Source of the DNA: Strigamia acuminata | Lineage: Eukaryota; Arthropoda; Chilopoda; Geophilomorpha; Linotaeniidae | Assembly (NCBI GenBank): GCA_949358305.1 | Contig: OX442316.1 | Coordinates: 2,852,001 to 2,916,000 of the forward strand | Reading direction: 5' to 3' | DNA length: 64,000 nt | Shown here: piece by piece, positions 56,640 to 64,000 of the stretch | Position numbering within the stretch: position 1 is the first letter of the stretch | Layout: every line of letters starts with the position of its first letter | The notes under the pieces: generated by a model | Told to the model about the DNA's origin: nothing | Databases searched by the model: none | What the model saw: only the letters and a program-made list of their open reading frames with translations | Made by a program: the position numbers and the translations under genes

Positions 56640-56790
56640 GCCATGGCGACTAGTATTTGTCGACCCTTCCACGAGATCTCCACAGGATTTCCACAGGATT
56701 TCCACAGGATTTCCACGAGATTTATTTCCACTGGATTTATTTATGAGCCACAGCAACGCGTGGCCGGGTACAGCTAGTAATGATAAAATA
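56640..56790. mobile_element. short relative of the minisatellite-bearing element
   Basis: CACAGGATTTCCACAGGATT units and AGCCACAGCAACGCGTGGCC with GGGTACAGCTAGT are the reverse complement of the edge and repeat at 35025-35120, but with only three or four units. Confidence 0.75.
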
Positions 56791-57145
56791 CGAGCCTGGG
56801 CTATATTAGCCCCGTTTCCTGGAGTCTGAGGGCCCTGGGTAGGTTGTCCGCCTTGCCCAATGGATAATGCACCTCTGAGCACATCTTTTCAATCTCGTAA
56901 AGTCGAGACCCCAAAAATTGGGCAGAGAGAAGGGCCCCTCCAACGGATTTGGTACATTAATTGACTTGAAATTTGATTCTTTGACTTACATTTTGTTTTT
57001 CATCTCTTTATAGCTGCAATAGGTCCACTTATTGTAAATCCATTCTAAAATATAAAAAAAATAATAAATGTATAAAAAATTAGGAAAAATTCAAATATTA
57101 GAAAATTCGATTTATTTTTTCAATTATTTTTTTTTGTTTTGATAG

Positions 57146-57245
57146 ATGTGGAGTTTTCGGCTTATCTCCGGGTCCGATTGCAAAGGAATGTCATGTGGCG
57201 GACCCTAATGGACACTACCCAAATTGCTGTTGTGTCGAAGATTAA
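57146..57245 (+). pseudogene. orphan SVWC exon 3
   Basis: After an acceptor GATAG, an open 33-codon exon: CGVFGLSPGPIAKEC to PNCCCVED and stop. It keeps the cysteine spacing except at the end, where the last cysteine has shifted (CCC). No exon 2 lies between it and the dead exon 1 at 55845. AT-rich intron-like sequence upstream resembles intron 1 of gene 3. It is probably a relic of a separate copy. Confidence 0.75.
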
Positions 57246-57726
57246 ATGAGATTCATTTTCCTATTTTTGTTGTGCAAAAATGTCAAGTTATTAATAAATA
57301 AATGTGAATATTGGCTAAATGATGTGGCATTGCAATTTAATTATTAAGTTGTGATTGGTTGAGACTTGAGACCTATTGATGTCAGTTCGTTTCCTCAACA
57401 GAAGTTTCCGAGGGTTTATTTATCTTCGTTTTAGACTGAACCAAGTATTTCCATTAATATATCTCAATGCATCTCTCAACCAATCACAGCACGCGCTTTT
57501 CACATTTCAATTAATGGCAACATTTCACTTTATCACATAACTTACAATTTCATCTTTGTTTCCTTTTCCCTGCAACGTCGATCACTAGTTGAAAATCCAT
57601 GGAATAGCTAAAATACGGATAATATTTTTAAAATCTTATAAAAAATTCAAATTTTCGAAAATTCAACGAATTCTTTTATTTTTATTAATTAAAACTCACC
57701 AATTTAATCATTTTTAAAAATTTCAG

Positions 57727-58009
57727 GCAAATGTGTCGCACCTGATGGAAATTTTTTCACGCCGGGTGATTTGCACGACAACGAAAATTGCAAAAGATTC
57801 GAATGCGGTGTTACAGAAGAGTCCCACGGAAAGTTTCTGATGGCCATCAACGGGTGTAGATAATCTATCTCAAACAATTTACATCCCGAATCGTCGATTC
57901 TTTTGTTTCATCGATGTGAAGAAATAGGCTTATAAATGCCGTTTCGTCCCCGATAACGTCGCATACCCGGCATGCTGCCCCCACAAACTTGTGCGTGATG
58001 ATAAAACCC
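57727..58009 (+). pseudogene. SVWC copy 13, exons 2 and 3 only
   Basis: Exon 2 (57727-57853) is intact: GKCVAPDGNFFTPGD with three cysteines. Its donor reads GGGTGTAGAT instead of GGGTAGAT, a two-base insertion. The exon 3 relic (57914-58009) lost its AG acceptor (CATCG), has an early TAA, lost the last cysteine (TGT to CGT) and lost the stop. No exon 1 found. The 3' flank (GGAACTTGATCCTTGATC) resembles that of gene 4. Confidence 0.82.
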
Positions 58010-58252
58010 ATCATTTGCCTAATTTTTTTCCGAAAAATATCCAGTTATTTTCAAATAAATAAACATTTACCGAGCAATTTAACGAGTTTCGTTTAAATAG
58101 TTGGCGTGGCTCGAAAACCCGGAACTTGATCCTTGATCTAAGATTACGTCATGGGCCACGTGATAAAACAACATAATGGCGGCCTTCTTCTAAATAGAAG
58201 TGGTCTGTAGGGTTTTATTTGAAATAAAACGAGTTTCCTACAGATCGTGACC

Positions 58253-61245
58253 ATGTGGAAGCTTTTTGAGAGATTTAGTAAAAGTGAGCTTCGGTGTTTT
58301 TGTGGTGGGTTAGGTGGTTAAGACGGTTTTATTTGTAGGTATCGTCGGTTCTTGTCGCGTCAATCAACAAATTGCATGTGCGCCGTTGCGCTCGTTTTAT
58401 CAACCAGGTAACAGGTAAATATGACGAAAAAAATGTTAAATGGGAAAAATGGAATTAATTGGGATGTTTTGCAGGTTTTATTCGTCGAATAGAGACGATG
58501 GGGACAGAGAGAAGGATGAGGATTCGAAGAAAAGCGATAATAAACACGCATCGTGCCCGTTGTACACGGATAATGTGTCTTGCTTTTTGGGGGCGATTGG
58601 ATGGGTGAAGAAATACGCACATTTGGATTATTATTTTTGATAAATATGAGGGTGGTGAAAATTGATCAATTTTGACTCGATTGTCATGTAGATTGATGAA
58701 ATTTGACCCGATTGTCGTGTAGATTGATGAAATTTGACTTTATTGTCGTGTAGATTGATGAAATTTGACTACAGTAGCTTGAGAAATCATTAAGATTGAC
58801 TAAATTATTGTAAAAATTCAAGAAATTGGAATGTCATAAAAATTGAGCAAATGAAATGAAATGAAATTTCAGTAAGAATCGTCAAATTCGACTAAGATGT
58901 TATCAAAATTAGTCAAATTCGAATGAAACATCGTCAAATTCGAATGAAATATCGTCAAATTCGAATGAAGTGTATTCAAATTCGACTAAAAATTGATTAA
59001 ACCTACCGGTAACCAAAATTCGTCAAATTTAACCAAAATTCATCAAATTTAATCAAAATTCATAAAGTTCAATCAAAATTCATCAAATTTAATCTAAATT
59101 CATCAAATTTAATCTAAATTCAACAAATTTAATCTAAATTCATCAAATTTAATCTAAATTCAACAAATTTAACCAAAATTTTATCAGAAAATATCAAATT
59201 TGACCAAAATTTCATCAGAATTCATCACATTTGACCAAAATTTCACGCAAACTACCTCATTTTATCAATATTTCCACATTAAAACACCAATTTAATTACT
59301 ATTCTCTCGCATTAGGGAACAACCTTACTGATCGGCGTTCAATGCGTTCTGCAAAAACGCATCTGGGACAGTTTAAGAGGCGACAAACCCAACTTAAAAT
59401 CACTTTTCAACTATTTCCACCTCACCACATCACTACACCCAAGCCCACTCAAACTATCCATCCTCCCCGAAACACACCACGACGAAATACCAATTCGTCC
59501 TCCTCCCACCCAATTCGAGCACAACTTCAATTGGGACGACAAAAAAGCCGAATTCCATCGAAACCGACTCGAATTCGACCCTCAAACGTCTCAAAGCGAC
59601 GAAAACCAACAAAACGATTCATTTCTCACCAAAAACCAAATCGATAAACTAATAAACGAAGGCAATACGTACATTTCGGACATTCAAAACCAAGTGGGAC
59701 TTGGTTTAGTTATGCAAAACAGAGCCGGACAGGCGCTAGAGTATTTCGAAGCCGCCTGCGAGCTGGGCGAGAGCAAGGCGTGTTTCAACGCAGGAGTTTG
59801 CTACGAAAACGGCTTCGGGACGGAGAAAAATGTGGAAAAGGTGGGTTTAAGTTGTTGCTTGTTGGTTTGTTTGGTTGTTTATTGGGTTTGTTTGTTTCAG
59901 GCGAGAGGATTTTACGAGAAAGCGGCGGAGATGGGTCATGCGGGCGCCATTTTTAATTTGGGGGTTTTTTACGTGGGGAGCGAGGTGGAGAGCGAAGTGG
60001 CGAGAGGAGTTGAGTTGATGGAGGTGGCGGCTAATTTGGGGGTGATGGAAGTGAGTTGGGGTGTTTATTTTAAATTTTTTTTGGTTTTTTGATTTGGTTT
60101 TGTTTGTAGGCGCAGAAGTTTATGGGAGTGAGGTGTTTGGAAGAGGAGAAAATGGAGAAGGCGTTTGGCTTTTTGAGAAGTGCGGTTGAGAATAAGGTAA
60201 ATGGGATTGTATGAAGTTGATCAAAGTTGGGTGAAACTTTTGAAATTTGATCAAAATTTCATGAAATTTCAACAAAATTGAATCAAATTAGATGAAAATT
60301 TTATGAAAATTCAACAAAATTGACTTAAGTTTGATGAAAATTTAGTAAAATTGAGGAAAATTGCCTAAAATTAAACGAAAATTCGTAAAAACTGACAAAA
60401 AATTTAGCTAAATTTGCATCAAAATCTACAAAATCTAGTAAAATTGCATCAAAATCTAAAAAATCTAGTAAAATTGCATCAAAATCTAAAAAATCTAGTA
60501 AAATTGCATCAAAATCTAGTAAAATTGCATCAAAATCTAAAAAATTTAGTAAAATTGCATCAAAATCGATAAAATCTAGTAAAATTGCATCAAAATCTAA
60601 AAAATCTAGTAAAATTGCATCAAAATCTAGTAAAATTGGATCAAAATCGATAAAATCTAGCAAAAATTTACTTAAAAATTCAATTTTCCTTCCACCAGGA
60701 CACAGATTCCCAATACTACCTCGGCCTATGCTTCGAACACGGCTGGGGCGTGCAAGAAAACCTAGCATCAGCCGCCGACCTATACTCCAAAGCCTCACTC
60801 AACGGCCACCTAGACGCCACATACAACCTCGCAGTGTTCCACGAACACGGCCTCGGCGGTAATCGAGCCAAAAAACAACGAAAAACCAATCTAAACATTA
60901 AGTAATTACCCAGGTCTCCCCGAGAACTCGGCGGCGGCCGCGGAACTCTACCGGCACGCCGCCAACGCCGGACACGCCGAATCAACACTCAAATTAAACA
61001 GTAAAATTTACAACAAAGATTTAAAAAATGAATTTTTATATAAAATTTCCATTTTTTCAGGCCGGATCCGCGAAATGACGAAACCGTCGTCGTTTTCCTA
61101 TGATTTTTCGCGGCTGAAAAATTACATTTTAGCATTGCGAAGCAAAAGTGCGCAGAAGAGCGAGAGTTTTTGTCGTTCGAGCAACTCGTGCGACGAGGAG
61201 ATGATCAGTTGTTTGTGGAGTAGAGACGCCGCTGCCATAAAATAG
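58253..61245 (+). CDS. DELE1: DELE1-like mitochondrial Sel1-repeat protein
   Basis: Nine exons join in phase: 58253-58283, 58339-58414, 58475-58604, 59316-59840, 59901-60050, 60110-60196, 60699-60858, 60914-61000 and 61061-61245, giving 476 residues (human DELE1 is 515). The amino-terminus ([10 protein letters not shown], then RSFYQPG and RFYSSN) looks like a mitochondrial presequence. A hydrophobic [14 protein letters not shown] segment follows, then an acidic or polar linker. From about residue 210 come Sel1-type repeats ([63 protein letters not shown]). In mammals DELE1 reports mitochondrial stress: it is cleaved by OMA1 or retained outside, and activates the kinase HRI. The first two exons are short and their joins are the least certain. 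Introns 3 and 6 contain AT-rich slippage repeats. Confidence 0.88.
58650..59260. repeat. AATTCATCAAATTTAATCAA array in DELE1-like intron 3
   Basis: Several unit types: GATTGATGAAATTTGAC, then GTCAAATTCGAATGAA, then AAATTCATCAAATTTAATCT. Confidence 0.85.
60225..60680. repeat. AAAATTGCATCAAAATCTA array in DELE1-like intron 6
   Basis: Units AAAATCTAGTAAAATTGCAT repeated about nine times, preceded by degraded AAATTTGATCAAAATT units. Confidence 0.9.
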
Positions 61246-61316
61246 TTTTTAGTTTTTGTAGCGAATTTTTAGTTTATTTTTGTTAATAAAAGAGAAGTTT
61301 AGGATTTTTTCGTTTT

Positions 61317-63665
61317 TTAAAAAATGTCCATTGTGCTGTCTTCTATGAAGGATTTGTAGATGGCCATGAATTTGACGACGAAGGCTTCGAGGTGGTAGAT
61401 GGTTTTGCTGCCGAGTTGCAGGCGGTGTTCGTAGAAAGCCGCGATTTGCGTGATTTCGGATTTGAGTTGGCCGTCGCAGTTGTTCACTAGTTCCTTCAGT
61501 AATCCCTAGAAATTAACGTAAAGAATGAGTGTTAAATCTGTTAATTTGCATTTTTCGGTCTGAAATTGCATTTTTCGGTCTGAAATTGCATTTTTCGGTC
61601 TGAAATTGCATTTTTCGGTCTGAAATTGCATTTTTCGGTCTGAAATTGCATTTTTCGGTCTGAAATTGCATTTCTTTGGAATAAAATTGCATTTTTTTGG
61701 TCTGAAATTGTATTTTTTTGTTTATAAAAGGCATTTTCGATCCGTAGTTAAATTTAATCTTTTTAAAATTGATTTTCATGCAGGAAATTGCATTTATTTT
61801 GCTTAAATTTGCTATTTGCTGCATAAAAATGCATTTTTTTCCTAAATTTGGCAAAGTTTGAGCTTTAAAATGAATTTTTCGTCTGGAACTTTCTTTATCC
61901 AGTCTAAAATTGCATTTTAACCTAAAAATGAATTTTTTCGAACCTACGTGTGTCTGTACACAGACTACACACCTTGAAAATAATATCGGAAGGAATGCAA
62001 TGCGTAATCAACTCGTACAACCGTCCCCGAACTTCGAACAATCTAAAACAAAAATACATTAATTAATTCCTCAAACATTGCAACAAAACGATGCAAAAAC
62101 CACCTCCTAGGACTCTGTTCTTGTATAATCATATTGGCAGTGTCCCGCAAAAACAATTCCCAATCCGGAACGGGCAAATCTTGATTCGCTTGAAACGGAT
62201 ACCTCAAAAACAAAAACAAAAAAATATTTTATTTTTACATTAAAATCAAAATGTGTTAAATAAATCGATAAATCGAGTCCTCACTGTTGTACTTTGGCCG
62301 CCTCGCACATGAGAAAAGCTTTTCTTAAGTTCCTGTCGCTCAATTCGGCGATATTCTTCGCCAAATCGACAGGTAGAGTCAAATTCTCCTTTTTGCACAC
62401 GAATTGCAAAATGTGAACAATCTAAAATACAAATTTAATTGATTTGTTTACATTTTTCAATTTATTTTCGATTTTTTGGAATTTTTTTGGAAATTTTTTA
62501 GATTTTATTTTTTGGTTTTTACTTCATCGATTGTGGGTGCGGCGACTCTGATGCCCAAGCATCGGCTTCGGATTGCGGGGATGACTTTGCTGGTGGAGTT
62601 GCAGCATAAGATTAGACGGCAGGTGGCCATGTATTTCTCCATCGTTCGGCGCAAGGCGTGCTGGGCGTCTTTGGTTAATCGGTCGACTTCGGCCAAGACA
62701 ACCACTGAAATGTGGTCAAATGTATTAAATATTTTGTATAAAAGTTTTGTTAAATTTGTTATGTTTGAGTTTTTCATGAATTTTCAAATTCTTTCAAGAA
62801 AGTTTATGAAATCTTTTGATTTTGATGAAATTTTATGAAATTTTCGATTTTTGTGAAATATCGATGAAATTTTCAGATTTTTGATGAAATATCGAAGAAA
62901 ATTTCAGATTATTAATTAAAAATTGATACAATTTTCAGATTTTTGATGAAATATTGAAGAAACTTTCAGATTTTTGATGAAATATTGAAGAAACTTTCAG
63001 ATTTATGATGAAAAATTGATAAAATTTTTAGATTTTTCATGAAATATTGATGAAACTTTCAGATTTTTGGTGAAAAATTGATAAAATTTACAGATTTTTC
63101 ATGAAATATTGATGAAACTTTCACATTTTTGATGAAAAATTGATAAAATTTACAGATTTTTCATGAAAATCCAAACAAAACCAATTCGCAACCTTTAACA
63201 TTTAATCAACCTTTAAACTCTTTCTGCGTCGACGTCTCCAACTGATGAGTCTGCGCCACATTCTTCAACAACTCTTGAACCACAACTCGATCATAAATCC
63301 CCACATCGCTCGCATTCACTTCGATATGGTAATTACTAGCGATCGTACTAATCTCCAACTTCTTCTTCGATGGCGTCACAAACGTCTGTTGCTCTATCCT
63401 CAATTTCTCCACCCCCGACCCGTATATCTCGCGCAGCACACACATAATCCTCGTCTTCTTCCCGGCCCCCGACGGACCGTAAACCAACAAATGCGGGAAA
63501 TCGCCGCATTGCACCTGAACACAAAAAATCAAATAAAATCAATTTAAAATTCATGCGCACAATTTTATATCGATTTACTAGTTTCTTTAGGTGAGCCGCT
63601 TGTTCTTTGTGATAATCCAACTTATTCAGGGACGTAGGACGGTATTTATCGACCCATAAACTCAT
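61317..63665 (-). CDS. RFC3: replication factor C subunit 3 (clamp loader)
   Basis: Seven exons: 63665-63579, 63514-63211, 62704-62523, 62421-62285, 62202-62104, 62042-61973 and 61505-61317, giving 355 residues (human RFC3 356). RFC3 is a small subunit of the heteropentameric AAA+ complex that loads PCNA at primer-template junctions. Visible: start [19 protein letters not shown], Walker A-type loop [11 protein letters not shown], an acidic [20 protein letters not shown] Walker B/box region with VLAEVD, sensor CNSTSKVI, and the SRC-type arginine-finger motif IRSRCLG. The carboxy-terminal collar helices end with STMDIF. Transcription converges on the DELE1-like gene with 71 bp between stop codons, so the 3' UTRs probably overlap. 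Introns hold AT-rich repeats. Confidence 0.97.
61545..61730. repeat. 20-bp TTTTTCGGTCTGAAATTGCA array in RFC3 intron 6
   Basis: Six perfect and two degraded units. Confidence 0.95.
62800..63170. repeat. ATTTTTGATGAAATATTGAA array in RFC3 intron 2
   Basis: Units of about 30-60 bp such as TCAGATTTTTGATGAAATAT and TGAAGAAACTTTCAG, seven or more copies. Confidence 0.9.
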
Positions 63666-63869
63666 TTTAGATAACCGTTAAACCAATGAAAACAAAATGG
63701 TTTCCCGCCTTATTATTACAATCGTCAAACGGTGGCGCTGTGTCAAAATGAGTAAATTATACAAATATATAAATTAATATAAATACACAAGTTTAATCGA
63801 TTTTTTTTTACAGAATTTTCACTTCTATACATTTTTTAAAAAAAATTTTCAAAACATTTTAAAAAATCT

Positions 63870-63998
63870 CTACCGGCGATGTTTCACATTTCTTTTCGGC
63901 GGGGATTTTGAATTTTGCCCACTTCTCATTTTCTTCAAACCCACTTTCTTCGGATTGCCCCGCTCGCATTTCTTCCTCGATTTAAGCTGTTCAAGTCT
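63870..63998 (-). CDS. unidentified basic protein, C-terminal fragment
   Basis: The only open frame at the right edge on the minus strand reads 42 codons to a TAG ending at 63870. It is very basic (RLEQLKSRKKCERGNPKK, then KRNVKHRR at the end), as in nucleolar or ribosome-biogenesis proteins. It lies 204 bp upstream of the RFC3 start on the same strand. I do not recognise the family. The frame and stop are visible, but coding status is inferred from composition and the short distance to RFC3. Confidence 0.5.
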   Translation of the reverse strand, partial: RLEQLKSRKKCERGNPKKVGLKKMRSGQNSKSPPKRNVKHRR

Positions 63999-64000
63999 CT

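Noticed and set aside
22011-58009. Calling the SVWC genes venom peptides
   Set aside because: Some scorpion venom peptides share this fold, but nothing here shows venom function. Intracluster similarity and promoters fit a general secreted family.

Overview
This is animal nuclear DNA, and the gene content points to an arthropod. The evidence is: spliced genes with GT..AG introns, the amino-terminal exon of an engrailed gene, a secreted CUB-CUB-trypsin protease, a tandem family of single-domain von Willebrand factor C (SVWC) proteins (a family known mainly from arthropods), and a short TTAGG tract. I cannot place it to order or species. Intergenic DNA and introns are full of palindromic (fold-back) non-autonomous transposons and AT-rich slippage repeats.

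Layout, left to right. (1) 1-15187: the engrailed locus. Its first coding exon (3349-3721, minus strand) lies in a GC-rich island. The homeobox exon is not in the window and should lie beyond its left edge. The flanks alternate between blocks of balanced, complex sequence (candidate cis-regulatory DNA) and long AT-rich tandem repeats. A 28-bp satellite fills the extreme left. (2) 15188-20597, minus: a 12-exon gene for a secreted protein with two CUB domains and a trypsin-like protease domain, which I could rebuild from start to stop in consistent phase (541 residues). (3) 22011-58009, plus: an SVWC gene cluster. Eight copies have three exons in one frame from start codon to stop (two of these have transposon-derived tails). 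One copy splices to a stop codon, one has exon 3 cut by a transposon, and the rest are relics: dead first exons, orphan third exons and orphan promoters. Exon layout is constant: exon 1 signal peptide, exon 2 with three cysteines, exon 3 with five. Most copies have a shared proximal promoter ending in TATAAAAG or a close variant. (4) 48365-48824, plus: the 3' end of a SAP-domain protein, possibly transposon-derived. (5) 58253-61245, plus, and 61317-63665, minus: two compact housekeeping genes converging tail to tail, a DELE1-like mitochondrial Sel1-repeat protein (476 residues) and replication factor C subunit 3 (355 residues). (6) 63870-63998, minus: the basic carboxy-terminus of an unidentified gene.

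The most interesting content is the SVWC cluster as a record of birth-and-death evolution. It shows an unequal-crossover junction present twice, promoters without genes, stop codons replaced by transposon ends, a splice junction that makes a stop, and exon interruption by a hairpin element. The second is the set of fold-back elements: hAT-, PIF/Harbinger-, Tc1/mariner- and TTAA-type copies with readable target-site duplications, a MULE transposase relic whose termini match small MITEs nearby, and a family whose outer hairpin arms differ between copies but pair almost perfectly within each copy.
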